Source: Drosophila pseudoobscura (Eukaryota; Arthropoda; Insecta; Diptera; Drosophilidae). From it: a DNA stretch of 64,000 bases. This document shows, piece by piece, positions 51,272 to 63,464 of the stretch (positions within the stretch are counted from its first letter, which is position 1; each line of letters opens with the position of its first letter). The stretch lies in NCBI RefSeq assembly GCF_009870125.1, contig NC_046679.1, forward strand, positions 28,768,001-28,832,000, in the 5' to 3' direction. The notes under the pieces were generated by a model. The model was not told where the DNA came from. It saw only the letters and a list, made by a program, of their open reading frames with translations, and made no database searches. The translations under genes and the position numbers were made by a program.

Positions 51272-52432
51272 TATGGTGGCTGCGTTCTTCTCAACTTTGT
51301 TATCCTTGGCAAGTATTGTTGTTCTTCTTATTAAATGGAACGCGCGCGCCCTCCCCGTTTGTTGTTGCTCTAGCTGGCTGATGGCGCAACTGTACTCCGT
51401 ACCAAGGGAAAGGAAATTTTATATTTAGGACACGCGTCCACGTTGATGCCAAAAACAGAATGAAAAGAAGCAACACAGAAACAATGATTAACTTTGTTTA
51501 GTTTGTTATGTTCACTTAGGATTAGTCTCGAAGTGCAGCTAAGGCGGGCGTCAATTGATTTTCAACAAACATACACTCTTTCAGTACTCTCTTTCGCTGG
51601 TGCTGCCGCCACGGCGCGCAATGCAACTCGGATATCGATAGATGGTATGTACGTGTGCCTATTTACGCTTCTGTGTGTGTGTGTAATGTGCGCGTCGCCA
51701 GGTTTTCTTTTAGCTTATTATTGCCGTTTCAACCTTAATTATTAATGAATGCCTACGCGCGTGGAAATATGTTTCAATTGTTTCGTTGATGCATTTATTT
51801 ATTCTGATTTGGCGCCTCCCCTCCCCATTTCACACAACAAGCGAAGATTATAAGCACAAAAATTCTCTCTTGATCATGCTGGATCACAGGATACACACAA
51901 TTTATCAAAACAATACCTTTGTTTTTTCAATTGATTTGATTTTGGTCATTTAAGTTCTTAATACATACATTAATTCGTATTGCACTCTTTTTTTGCCGGA
52001 TAAATTCTAATTTTTTTCAGAGAGAACAACCGAAGCAGGCAGCCATGTTTCTTTTCCAACAGGGTTGAAAAGTGCACTTATCGATGTGTATACGATGAGT
52101 GCTTGGTCTGGTATTGAAGAGGTGACGCAAGTCCGTGGGGTGTATGCTCACAAAATGATATTGAATTCGGCCATATATGTCAGTTGTTTTCTAGTTTTTA
52201 TTAATTATAATGCTTAATACCCTTATATGCTGTTTATTGATATCGAGTGCATAAATTATGTGGCTCTAGTTAATTGATTCGTTCATCTATGGACGAGTGA
52301 CGTCACAGAGCTCAGAGTGTAGCTTCACCTGCGTCACCTTACACTTTACAATTTGGTAACGCTGCACCACGAGATGCAAACCAAGTGGTTTTTGTTTAAA
52401 TAATAAACTAATAACAAACTAAACTGTACAGA
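51272..52432. other. Cp190/Tsr3 divergent spacer
   Basis: Contains the leader and promoter region of Cp190 with a DRE (TATCGATA, 51633-51640), then an AT-rich stretch, and upstream of Tsr3 a perfect CRE palindrome TGACGTCA (52298-52305). A CAGG-acceptor-like string before the Cp190 ATG is not seen, so the leader may be unspliced. No gene is supported here. Confidence 0.5.
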
Positions 52433-53233
52433 ATGACTGGCCGGAACAAGGGTAGAGGAAAACGTGGCGGTGGCCCCTACCGCAATGTCAAATCCAATCA
52501 CAACTGTGAGCGCAGCTTTGCCCAGCAGGAAAATGAACTGGCCAAAAGCGATAGCGACAGTAACGACGACTCGGATTCGTCGGGTGGGGGTCCGGATGAT
52601 CTCGGCCACCCACCGAACTTTTCCGTTGCCATGTGGGACCTCAATCACTGCGATCCAAAGAAATGCTCTGGCAGAAAACTGGCACGCTTGGGACTGATTT
52701 CGAATCTGCGCTTGGGGCAAAAGTTTCCCGGCCTCGTCCTGTCCCCCGTTGGCCAGTTGTGTGTGAGTCCGCTCGATCGTGAAATTGTGGCTGCTTCTGG
52801 TGTGGCCGTAATTGACTGCTCTTGGGCCAAACTGGATGAGACACCTTTCAGTCGCATGCGTAGCCCACATCCTCGTCTTTTGCCCTTTTTGGTGGCCGCC
52901 AATCCCATCAATTACGGGAAGCCCTGCAAGCTCAGCTGCGTCGAGGCTATAGCAGCAACACTATACATTTGCGGTTTCACGGAAGAGGCACGCTGGTTCA
53001 TGGGAAAGTTTTCCTGGGGTCATGCCTTTCTGGAGCTAAATGACAAGCTCCTCAATGCGTATGCGGCCTGCACGGGCAGCGATGACATACTCAAGGTGCA
53101 AAACGAATATTTGGAAACGGAACAGAAGGAGCGAAACAAGCCCAGGGACCTGCGTGACTTCTATCCCACAAGTAGCAGTAGCAGTGCCAGCGAGAATGAA
53201 GAAGAAAAAGAGGAAATAAAAACCGAAAGCTAA
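52433..53233 (+). CDS. Tsr3: 18S rRNA aminocarboxypropyltransferase
   Basis: Transfers the aminocarboxypropyl group of SAM to a hypermodified pseudouridine of 18S rRNA in late cytoplasmic 40S maturation (family knowledge, yeast Tsr3). The single exon gives 266 residues. A basic N-terminus ([14 protein letters not shown]) and Asp/Ser-rich linker precede the domain. The domain has [69 protein letters not shown] and [11 protein letters not shown], all matching the family. The C-terminus is a Ser/Glu-rich tail. Head-to-head with Cp190, tail-to-tail with MRG15. Confidence 0.92.
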   Translation: MTGRNKGRGKRGGGPYRNVKSNHNCERSFAQQENELAKSDSDSNDDSDSSGGGPDDLGHPPNFSVAMWDLNHCDPKKCSGRKLARLGLISNLRLGQKFPGLVLSPVGQLCVSPLDREIVAASGVAVIDCSWAKLDETPFSRMRSPHPRLLPFLVAANPINYGKPCKLSCVEAIAATLYICGFTEEARWFMGKFSWGHAFLELNDKLLNAYAACTGSDDILKVQNEYLETEQKERNKPRDLRDFYPTSSSSSASENEEEKEEIKTES

Positions 53234-53416
53234 TCTTTACAAGGTTCTCTGATGTTTTATTATCAAAATACCATTAACTAATTACAAAACGTTGCGTGTG
53301 TTTTTTGTATGTTACAAACCAGCTGTGAAGAGCACTTCTCAAACTATTAAAAACTATTTGAATGAAATATTCATTTACAATTCTTCCTTCAAGTCAAAGA
53401 GAGTGGGACTACTAAT

Positions 53417-54881
53417 TTACTGTGCATTGCGCACATACTCGGGGTCAACGTTTACAAAGTTATTCATGCTGAAATATACAGCGCTATTCTTCACCAGAAA
53501 CTTGAGAAAATCCTGCAGGTGCACGATTAAGTTCTGCATGGCCTGCTGATCCAGCGCCGAGTATGTCAGCATAGAGCCCAGTCGCACGAAAAGGCGCAGC
53601 AAGTGAAAGGAACCATAGAGATCGGACAACGGTGTATCTGGATGCTTTTGCATCACATCTGCGTACTGTGTACGCTCAAATTTGTACAGTAGCTGGGAGC
53701 CCAGCATGACATTGAAGTACTCCACAATGCCTTCGAGTACATCGTTAATGGCCACCTCCTTGCTGGCACTGGTCGACTTGACAGACTTTTTGTGCGCCAA
53801 ATACTGCTCGGCGATTTGCTGGATCGTCACCTTAGCGGGCAGCTCCAGCAGCTTGTGCTCGCGCACCACCGCATACCAGTCATCGGTCAGGTAGTGCTTC
53901 AGCTCATCAGGTATTTTGATTTTCACTTCCAACTTGTTGGTAAAGCTCTCTTCGCTTTCGACCCATGGTGCCGGTTCCGATGGCGGTGTGGGAGTCGTTG
54001 GTGTCGGAGTTGGTGCTGCTGGCGTTCCCTGCTTTTCGGCAGAAGTTGTGGTATCACTGCCGCTCAATGATGGACGTTGCTCGCTAATCCTTTTCTTTTT
54101 GGGTGGCACCACTGTGGCGCCGTCGTCCTCTGTGATCTCCCCTGTCGTTGCATCTTCTTTCTTTTCATTTGGAGTGCCGGGACGTGCCGACACTATTGCA
54201 CTTTGTGTTGACTTGCGATTGGAACGACTAGTTGAGGTATTGGCATTGGTGCTATTAGGGGTCGTGCTGATGTTGTTTCCACTGTCCGATTTTGTCATCG
54301 GTCCCGTACTGGAAGTGGGTGTACTCACCACCGACGGTAGAGATGTATTTCCCTCCTTGGAGGGAGTCGAAGCTCGAGAATCGTTTCCCACTTGTTCAAT
54401 TTTTTTTGCCTTGGCGCTTCCTTTAAAACAAATAATAAATCAGTCAGACCGACGACGACAAGCAGGGGGTTCGACTTACCCTTTTTGTTGTCCTTCTTCG
54501 ACCGCTCGCCGCATAGTCGCGCCTGTTCCTTTTGTCGCTGTACATTGTCATCATTGTATTTGAGCACACGGCTTTCGGGCACCCATTCGTCCCAGCTGTA
54601 AGAGGATTGGATTGTTGGTAACTCTTTACAGATTCTATATATTGTTCGGAATTGCATACTTTTTGCTCCAGCCTGCATAGTGGATGTAGTATTGGACCGG
54701 CGTCGCGTCAGGTTTTGTTTTGAGCACTTTGGCTTCGTAAATGAGCGGGCCGTGGAAGCACAGCACGCGTTCTCCTGCAAGGCGCGAATATATTTAATCA
54801 AATGCATGGTTGGGTCACAGGTTCTAGCTTACCATCTGCAAATATAGAGGCTGCATCTGCTGCAGATCCCACGGTTTCCAT
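53417..54881 (-). CDS. MRG15: MRG15 chromodomain/MRG-domain protein
   Basis: Subunit of the Tip60 acetyltransferase complex that reads H3K36 methylation through its chromo-barrel. Exons on the minus strand (54833-54881, 54660-54774, 54480-54595, 53417-54420) join in phase to 427 residues. The chromo-barrel spans roughly residues 20-75 (VLCFHGPLIYEAKVLKTK; YIHYAGWSKNWDEWVPESR). A long Ser/Thr/Pro linker follows, then the MRG domain in the last 190 residues (VKIKIPDELKHYLTDDWYA; LLYKFERTQYADV; LYGSFHLLRLFVRLG; the LLxFLxxxxxxYF-like FLKFLVKNSAVYF). The stop lies at 53417-53419, close to the Tsr3 stop. Confidence 0.95.
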
Positions 54882-55080
54882 TTTAGCGGGTTTTATTTAC
54901 TTTTATTGTAAAAACAAGAAAAGGCTAGTGATGCGAGTTGTCAAAGATGGAGAATGGCATCGCCTACTATCGATTGGATCTGAACTCTATCGATGATTGA
55001 TAGTCACATAGTTATATTTATTTATAAATATATATAACAAACAGTCTTTATTAAACGTGTGCTTATACACTATACAATAG

Positions 55081-55452
55081 TTAATGTTTGGCCGGCGATG
55101 ACAGTCCCTCCTCTTCCCAGGGACGAGGACCTCGTTTGTTCTCCCATTCATCTATGTTCACGGCCCTTACTTTGTCGTACTCCGTTTCCAGCGTAACTTC
55201 TTGGCGTTTCTTCATGTTCACGCCGTACTTCTTCATCTCATCGGGTGTCACCGGCTGCTTCTTGGAGTACTGGTACCTGCAATAGTTCCACATCAATCAG
55301 TTGGCATTGCTTTTGAGCTTGACTGACTGTTACCTTAAATTGGAAAACTGCTGCAGTCCAAAAGAGCCGGCCACCATCATGATGAGGAAGGGCACACCAT
55401 ATTTAAACGATTTTCGTTTACTATAATATTTTAGTTTGTCACTGAACGACAT
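55081..55452 (-). CDS. Cox16: Cytochrome c oxidase assembly factor COX16
   Basis: Small inner-membrane mitochondrial protein needed for COX2 maturation. Exons 55334-55452 and 55081-55276 join in phase to 104 residues. It has a basic N-terminus (SDKLKYYSKRKSFKYG), one membrane helix (VPFLIMMVAGSFGLQQF) and the family end IDEWENKRGPRPWEEE. These match the human GVPMLLLIVGGSFGL and RGPRPWE motifs. It lies upstream of MRG15 on the same strand, with about 200 bp between its stop and the MRG15 start. Confidence 0.93.
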
Positions 55453-55477
55453 TATTTGTATATTATATCACAATGCT

Positions 55478-55485
55478 TATCGATA
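55478..55485. promoter_or_regulatory. DRE at the Cox16 promoter
   Basis: TATCGATA, the DREF site, 26 bp upstream of the Cox16 ATG, with a further ATCGAT immediately beside it. The dispersed repeat begins about 15 bp beyond. Confidence 0.6.
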
Positions 55486-55499
55486 CTATCGATGAATAA

Positions 55500-56105
55500 C
55501 GAGCTTAGCCCACTTAACCACTTCCATTTAAACAGGACTTGAGACGCGGAGAATATGTTTCTAACTTCTTCTTTTTGTAGATCCATGCATTCTCTTTCTC
55601 TACAATCAACATTTTCACGATATCTTTCACCTGAACTTCTTCAAGATTCATAATTTTTGTGGGGAGCGTTTTAATAGTCACTGGTCGACAATGGGTTAAT
55701 CGTTCTCTGTTCGTGATCTGAAATCATATATCAAGGTTTTCATATTCGGTCTAATATTACTAGCTAGCTAGGATCCCCAGCTCTGAACACATATCCTATT
55801 AATAAATCGATTTCCTACAAAATTTTCAAATTTTTAGCACTCTCTTATATTGGGTTTTGTTTAAAATAAGGTTTAAGCGAAAAAGGACAAACAGATCGTA
55901 AAACGTAAGTTTATACGGCATGAAACGTAAGTATGAATGGAATGTTACGTCATTGTTGTGGGTCAACAGGGAATGGACATCTTTGTACCCTATTTCCTTT
56001 AATTAATATTAAAATACTGGTTTTCAAGCTGCCTTGAGACGTAATTAATAATGCCTTTTTCTTAGATTGAAGTGTTTTTTCCTATTTATAAATTTGATTA
56101 GTGTC
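55500..56105 (-). repeat. Dispersed repeat, inverted copy upstream of Cox16
   Basis: Inverse complement of the copy at 23118-23760, with the same succession of blocks: TTAATTACGT, GGAAATAGGGTACAAA, CAATGACGTAA, TTACGTTTCATGCCGT, AAATCGATT, TAGCTAGCTAGTAATATT, ACCCATTGTCGACCAGTG, GTGGGCTAAGCTCG. Its right end faces the Cox16 start. No reading frame or clear terminal repeat is seen. Confidence 0.8.
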
Positions 56106-59100
56106 CTGCATATGTATATGTATGTCTCTATGTATATACCTTTTCATGGACTCTGCAAGAAGACCATAAATTTCAATATTTCGTTGAAGTAGCATAGTCT
56201 GCATTCATTGAAGCCTTGGATGGAATGCAGGATGCTGCTCATTTCTCGATAAATGTAACAGATTTACAAATTTGTCCGTTTTTTAAATTAAAAACCCATG
56301 ACTAGGACATTGTTTCATAGCAACCCTTTCTTATTAATAGCATGGGTTCATCTGCACAAAGCATTATTTCAATCACTTTCAAAAATCTGCAGCTGCTCCC
56401 GTCGATTAAAATAGCCCTGCCCTTGAAGCGGAAGCGAATTAAATGTATCGTACGCCTTGCCAAATTGCGAGCAGTTTCTATAGAACAATTGTTTTCCGGC
56501 GTACGCCGATGCTTATGCACTTACATTTACATATGTGTGGCCTGGCATATATGTAAGTTCAAGGTCGTATATCTCTTTAGTTCTCAAATAATTGACACTG
56601 ACAATGTCGAAGAGCGCCAAAATGTTGTGTGTTCACATCGTACACGACATTTGATATGGCAAGCCAAACGGTCCGCTGGTTCACCTTGGCCGAGTCGGTC
56701 CCGGCCGGGCTGGGGGGCTAGGCAAGGCAAGTGGCTCATTGCAAAGATTTCCTTTTAGTACCAATAGCTATAGCTCTCAACCAGTTCGAGTTTTCAATTC
56801 ATTCACAAGGAGCCGACGCGACACGCCGCCAATTGAGTCATCCACAGGCCCGCTCGAGACTGGGTTGGTCTCAAATCACACAGCTTTGAAGTCGTTACAA
56901 GATTATATTTCAGTTTCTGATGCACGCTACCTACCTGGCCTACACAACTCAGATCGAGCAATCTTCTCTCATGGCTTCAGCACAGTCGTCTATGCCCCGC
57001 TGTTTCCACTTTTCCAGGCAATTTTCACCAAATATGGTTGCGATTTTCCTAACAAGATTGTGCACTTGTTGTCTGACCCAAGCTCTCATACACGTACACG
57101 TACAATATATTTATTTATTTTTATTTGGTATATATTTTTTGGAATTATGAAAACTTTTGTTTTCCATAATACAGCCTCAGCCCCACAGCATCAGGTGGCC
57201 ATGATTTCGTTTTTTCTTATTTAGCAAGTTGCTCACACGTTTTCAATTTTTAACAATGTTCTCGATGTTGTCTCAAGGGTCTTTCTCATGGATATTTATT
57301 TAGGATGATAACTATATATAATGATCTGTTTGCAAGACTTTTTTGTTTTGAATGAAAACAATTACGTCATTCGGTGGGTGTTGCTGGATTTAATTATAAA
57401 TTTTTCAACAGTCTCAGTCTCAGTGCTGGCAAAAAAAAACAACATAATTTTCTCCAAGAGAAAATAAAAAAAAAGAATAAATATACTGAGATCAAATTGG
57501 GTTTTATTTATAGCGGTTCTTCTGGTTGCAATCAGAAGACTTATATAATCAGTTTTTAGAACAACTCTTTAGCAATTTATTTAATACGATTAATTTAATA
57601 AATTTGTGTGCAAAATTCTATACTTGCTTATAGGTTAATCACCATTGTTGGAATAATCGTTGGAAATAAAAGAAAACCTTTAAGTTTTACACATATTACT
57701 GGCAACAATAATGCTTTCTCGTATACTATTACCAATATTGAATTAAGCCATTTAATGGATACAACTTTACAGGTATATTCCTATTGAAATAATATTAATT
57801 GTCCCTTTTTCTATAAATATATAAGCTTTGAATAAAATAAAACAGAAAATCTCCTTGTTATCAAATGAAAATATCTTCTTAATTTATGATTTCGACTTTT
57901 TCTCAATGCTATCCAAAATTTGATAATCTAAGAAATCATACATTTTGATGAATAGAACTGACAAATAAACATGCAAATTGAAATTAAACGAAACTGATTG
58001 ATTAGAACCACATAAACTTTAACAGAATCTTCGAAATTTTACTCTATCCAAAGAATCTTTGCCTCTATCATTCCATCGTCTTACAGATTTTAACAGATCA
58101 AGAACTACCTGATTCGGTGATAAAAAAGTATACCATACTTAATTAGTACATTTATGGTGTATTCCTTCGTTTAAAAATTCAATTTTAATATCTTATCATA
58201 TACAAAATTACTAGTACATAAAAAAGCGTGATCAATGGGTAAAAATAGTATCTACAAAAGAGAACCGTATTTTATATAAGCTACTGATCTTCTGAGATCA
58301 AGAGGAAATTGCATTTATGCGATTCCCACGTTCCGCTCGATACATGAATCATGGTACATATAGGGGTTTTCTTCCGAGAGCGTTACCAACAAACAGGCAA
58401 TATAAAAAGTACAATTGTACTTTGACATTAATGATTGCCAACAAAATGTTTCCCGTTCGTAGACATGACGTTGAAAAATCTATAGAAAAACACTCAAATT
58501 ATATAGAACAAAAAAATAATAATCCGTAGACCTATGGTGTCTGTATATACCTATTTGAAACAAGATTTTTTTTGGCATATCAATAACTGAAAGATAAAAA
58601 TAGGCATTGAAGAAAGAAACAAAAAGCAAAACAAAAAGATACACGCACACCATAAAAGTTTCTTAAGTCACACACACAGAAACCGTAATTATAGAGAAAA
58701 ATGGTGCTTTTGTATTTTCAAATATTTTGCATTGACCAAAAATACTGGGGTGATGAGTGAGAGCTTTTTGGAATATGGGGAAATATTCAAAAATAGGCAG
58801 AACAGAACAGTTCCACACACCCATACACAGACACAGACACAGACAGCCAGTGAACAGGTGACAGAAGGCTCCTGGCGAAGAGCGGGAGAAAGGATGGCGA
58901 GAGAGAGAGGATTGAGAGTGTAACAGTAAAAGCGCAGTCGCAGGTGCCGGCTATGCTTGTGTTGTGTGAGAAGAGATCGTAAATCAGGGTGCTGCTCATC
59001 GCCGATCTCTTGCCTTGTATACACACGAGCCGAAGAAAATATTAGATTTTCCTCGGCTGCACTGAGAGAAATTTGTACTTTTAAGATGAATAAAATGTTG

Positions 59101-59600
59101 GAAAAAATTTTGTTTCTGAGGAATTGAGTGATGTACCCCATCTTCAAATCATTTTGGAATTGTTATACCCATTTGTGGAGTTCTATAATATTTCTATAAT
59201 GATGATCGATCCAATGAAGACCAGGAATATCCATAGATTTCATTGGACTACTAAATTATAGGGCTTCCATAGGAAAACCCCATCTAACAGGGTATCTAAG
59301 GCTGTATCGCCGAATATCTAGTCTTTCTATATTTTCCTTAAGATGTTGTTACATGTTCGGCAACCATTTAGCACTTTTTTCGCACAGTGTACAAGCTCTA
59401 GCAATACCATGCCATGCTCTCTTTTTGTTGCGAGTGAGTGATCATCGCCGTACTCAAACGAGAGCAGAATGCAGTTCCATAATAAGCGAAAGAGCAGACC
59501 AAAAGCAACAACACGAGCACGGCATCGCTTTTATTTGGCCAAAAGCATGCTCTCTCGCACACACACACACGCGCGCTGGGCGGCGATGGCCCACACCTAT
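56106..59600. other. Gene-poor region upstream of Tm2, proximal part
   Basis: Mostly AT-rich. A GC-richer island at about 56640-57010 stands out but carries no recognisable gene or RNA structure that I could support. Short simple repeats occur at 58815-58850 (ACACAG) and 59560-59575 (CA). Several frames of 60-160 codons are open but lack coding character. Confidence 0.4.
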
Positions 59601-59726
59601 ACACACCAGCGCAGATCGTTCGGAATCGACCGAACGGCGGGCATCGAACGTCAACATATTGAATAAATATTTTCAGTTGAACATCACAATCCGTTCAAGT
59701 CGCGGATAACTCCGAATAAAAGTTTT
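59600..59726 (+). promoter_or_regulatory. Tm2: Putative 5' untranslated exon and promoter of Tm2
   Basis: A leader-like stretch ends in a strong donor GTAAGT at 59727, and an initiator-like TTCAGTTG lies at 59672-59679. The next plausible acceptor in the correct place is TTTGCAG just before 63425, upstream of the Tm2 ATG. A separate untranslated first exon and long intron is the known arrangement of this gene; the exact start site here is a guess. Confidence 0.4.
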
Positions 59727-60791
59727 GTAAGTAAAAAAAAAGGAAGGCAAAGAAAAGAACCTCCTATTCAAAAATACCAAGATATCCAAAAAAAATTTTT
59801 CAAAAAGTATCTTGTAAATCTTGTTGCGTGCAAAAAAAAAGTACAAAAACTGTGTGAGCCCTGCGAAAAAAAAGGATCCAAATCAACTCTAAATAGTTAT
59901 ATAATCATCAAAACGTTGCGGCAAAACTAATTTGAAATCAAATCAAAGTGCTGTGAAAAATCTATAGTAACCAAAAAAGAAACCGCAAGTATTTTTGAGA
60001 TACAACAGACAGAACAGAAGAGCAACAAAAAAAAGATATTTCAAATATTTCTTAGTTTAGAATGAAAACCCAAATAGAGGTTAAGCACCTTTTCGGTTAA
60101 TAGCGATTCTCTCTGGGGCTTTGTCAAGTTTGTCTGTTAACCACAATTTGGCATCTAGAATTTCCATTTTCCATTTCCACTAAATGCCCTCTGCATGAGA
60201 TATATAAACATTGCCAGTGGGCATTCATCAGAGGGGTTCTCACATGGTTCTGGGAGTCGAATCCGCCAGAGTAAATCAAAGGTTTTTCTAGGACTCAAGG
60301 AATTTATGATATGCTGTAGAAATGATCTTATATTTTACATTTAAAATCTGTGAGAATCTTCCTGAATTACATTTCTTTAGATAACTTCATAGAGACTACC
60401 TTTTTCATCTTCCTGTTCTTCTAGAAACCTATTTAAATATTGTATGAATCACCGAAGGTTGCTAAACCACTAAAAGATCCATGATCTCAAGGTGGATATA
60501 AAAAGACCTAGACCTAATGGAAAAGAGAGATAGAAGAAAAGATCCTTCCTTCTTTGGTATTCAGAATAAATCCCAATCATTCAGAACATCGTGCAGTTCT
60601 GTTGCAATTTGTTGTATCCATGAAATCCGATACACAACCGCTGGCCACAGATGCCAAATGTATCTGAAGCGAACGTAGGCGAGAAATCCCCAACCCAACG
60701 AATTCCCCAGAAAGCTCTTCTCTTTTCTTTATACTTATTGTAGTATTAAGTAATATCCGTTGGATATTCAACAGATGCCTCCTCAGTTTTC

Positions 60792-60975
60792 CTATTTTTA
60801 GGCATTTTCTGTGTGTCCAAGAGAGACAGAGAAGGAGAGAGAGAGAGAGAGATAGTCAGAGTCACAGAGAGGGAGAAAGCTTTCAGTTCTGCCCCGCCAT
60901 AGACTTTTAGATATAGATTCTATATACGTTAGACCTATATACAAGGCTGTCTATGTGTTTGAGACTTAAAAATAG
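60792..60975 (+). promoter_or_regulatory. Candidate muscle enhancer: two MEF2 sites and a GAGA tract
   Basis: Two full matches to the MEF2 consensus YTAWWWWTAR, CTATTTTTAG (60792-60801) and TTAAAAATAG (60966-60975), flank a GAGA-repeat tract at about 60820-60875. Tropomyosin genes of flies have MEF2-dependent enhancers in the first intron, so position and content agree. Activity is not shown by sequence alone. Confidence 0.55.
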
Positions 60976-63464
60976 AAAGAAAAAAAAACGGAATGGAATT
61001 CTGTATTCTGTACAACAAAAAATTTGACTTTTTCCAATGGATAATTTGGAAATTCTGCTGTACAAATGAGAGAGATGGATATAATTAGAAGATGTGAAAG
61101 AACATATTTCCTAACCTACAGAGTAGATATTTTGAGGTATTTACGTATTCTTGATCTAGGATAAACAAGACAGACAGGATATCTAGAGAGGTAGTGTATA
61201 AATTTTGGGGGAAAATGTGGAATAAATTACTCCCTAAATCGCATCCAGATTTCTTTTAAAAGAAACATATGAGAATGGGTAAACTTTGGTAGTCTTGAAT
61301 CCTTGTTATTTGATCAGTTTTTGATCAGTTCCTTGAATTTCAATATTTTCCAAGTTTTTTAGATGGTTTTCGAAGGTTCTTCAAAGCTTACTGGTATATG
61401 CTTTTGTACGCATTAGAAAAGGTGTATAGAATATGTATAAAGAAGTACTATAAAGGTTAAGCCTCTTCAAGCACAGTTTTATCCCTTAAAAATACTCATA
61501 TATGGATGTTAAATATTAATAGAATAATGAAGTTTTACCCAGGCTTTTATCTGGAGTATTTATCCCTCAAACTCCATTACTTTCTTCGCTCTATAATGGC
61601 GCTCTTCTTGGCTTTGGGTTCATTTATTTCACAAAAGATGTATGTCATTGCCGAAAGGTTTAAGATTCCATGCGATTTATTCCGCTGAATCAACGCAAAC
61701 ATAACTCAATGTGTCACCTCATTCGATCCCATATGCACATGGCACATGGCACAAACAAATTTGCCTCGATTGCAATTTACTCGTAATTTAAATTCAATTT
61801 TTGTTTTCCTTCGGCCGCTTTTGCTCGCTGTTTCGTTGAACCTGAGGTTCAGAGGCTCAGGAATGTAAACAGAAAAGTTTTAAAAATAAATTAATGTTTT
61901 GTTCTTGTTAAGAACAGCACACGGGAGGGGCAGGGCAGTAATAAAGAATTTAAAACTTGACTCAATTAGTGGCCTGCCTGGATTCGGTGCAGGCCATGAC
62001 AAATGTTGGTCAAGTGGAGTGTCTGCTTGGTGGCAAGCTGGAGGAAGGAGTGAAAGGCGGAAAGAGGTGTGCGAGTGACTGAGAAGAGGTTAAGCCCCCA
62101 GGCCCCAGCTGAGTCCACACTGAGTCAGAGTCAGAGTCCAGAGAGTATTGGCCAAGTATAGTTTAAAGCCAACTGAGTGGATGGTAATGATTCATTGGGG
62201 AGTGTTAAGAAGAGTAGGATTAGGAGGTTTGTTTACAAGGAATCTACAGAGCTTAAAGTGCTCTTTATTTAAAGATTAAAGAGTCTCTTCCTTAAGAGTG
62301 TCTCAAGGTATTCGAAAGAGAACTTGAATTAGAGTTTGAACTAAATTTATTCTTGTTCTAGACTAGGGAGGTTGGGTAAGAGATCTGTGGGTTATATATA
62401 GGAGATTAGTTTAGTAAAACTCTCAACTAGAACTTTGAAATAGTACTCAAGATCTTTGCCTTGCAATACAAATATAGGTATAACTTTACTGATCCCAAAA
62501 TACTCGAGAAAGAATGGTATAATAAACCAAACAAATATACGTCATAAATTCGTATAGCTAAAGCTATATCTTACACCTTTTCTTGGCCCACATTTGGGTT
62601 CCATCTACTGACACAATTTCTGGATGGTGCCAGAGCTCTCTACTCAAATATGCTGCCAGTTCCAGCTTCGTTCTTAATCCATACCATACCAATCCGAGCC
62701 GATGTGATCTGCATAACTAAGCCCCGAAAACGTGCATTACCTGGTATTTCTCGTTCAAATGATTTACTGTGAGATGAGAAAACACTCTCCAAAAAAACAA
62801 CACACATAAGATTGAAGAGGAGACCCAGAAGCGGGAATAAAAGTCGTGAAGAAACGCCGGCAAAATACTAAAAGCTCAATTCACAGTCCGATGAGCTGGA
62901 ACAATACTGATGTATGGGCCTTGAGTGTTTGATTTTTGGTCTGGGGCGAATAATTAATGGGTTCTGCCACCTTCCAGCCAAAAAAGGGTAGACATGGCTC
63001 TCTCATTAGCTTGGGAGAGAGAATACCCCCCACCTGAATGCTGATAACAGATAGATAAGCCAAGAGACAAGTGTATTTCAGTTGGAAAAAGAGGGTAGAT
63101 AATACAAAGAATGATTACCCAAGCCATAAACAATCTAATATTCCTATAGTTTTAGTTGTGTCCAAGATAGAGATTAGAATAGTCATGGATTTGGGGAGGA
63201 TTAAGCCAAAAAGAGTTCACTTCTCCAATTAAAGATTGTAAAATGCAAATACCTTCACCTTCTCTCTCAAGACAGAGTTTCACTTTCTGTGCACAAAGAA
63301 ACAAGTTTTTTTCTTTTCTTATCCGTTGCGAATGCTCGTAGATGATTATCGCATAAATTCATTAATTGGTTTATTGGCTGCACATAACAACCGTTTTCAT
63401 TGCCATTTCCATTTCGATTTGCAGTTTCTTTCGAGTACAGTAGCAAAACAAACAAACAGACACC
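60976..63464. other. Distal part of the presumed Tm2 first intron
   Basis: AT-rich non-coding sequence with a purine-rich, GC-richer patch at 61920-62160. The Tm2 leader from about 63425 to the ATG (AAACAAACAAACAGACACC) precedes the CDS. No independent gene is supported. Confidence 0.45.

Noticed and set aside
55500-56105. Interpretation of the dispersed repeat as a protein-coding transposon
   Set aside because: No copy contains a transposase or reverse-transcriptase frame, and terminal inverted repeats or target-site duplications could not be identified; only a non-autonomous element or promoter-linked repeat is supported.
56739-57224. 161-codon plus-strand frame in the spacer upstream of Tm2
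   Set aside because: No ATG with good context at its start, mixed composition that ends in Ile/Phe-rich AT sequence, and no recognisable domain.
58317-58529. 70-codon plus-strand frame
   Set aside because: Short, in AT-rich DNA, no domain and no supporting signals.
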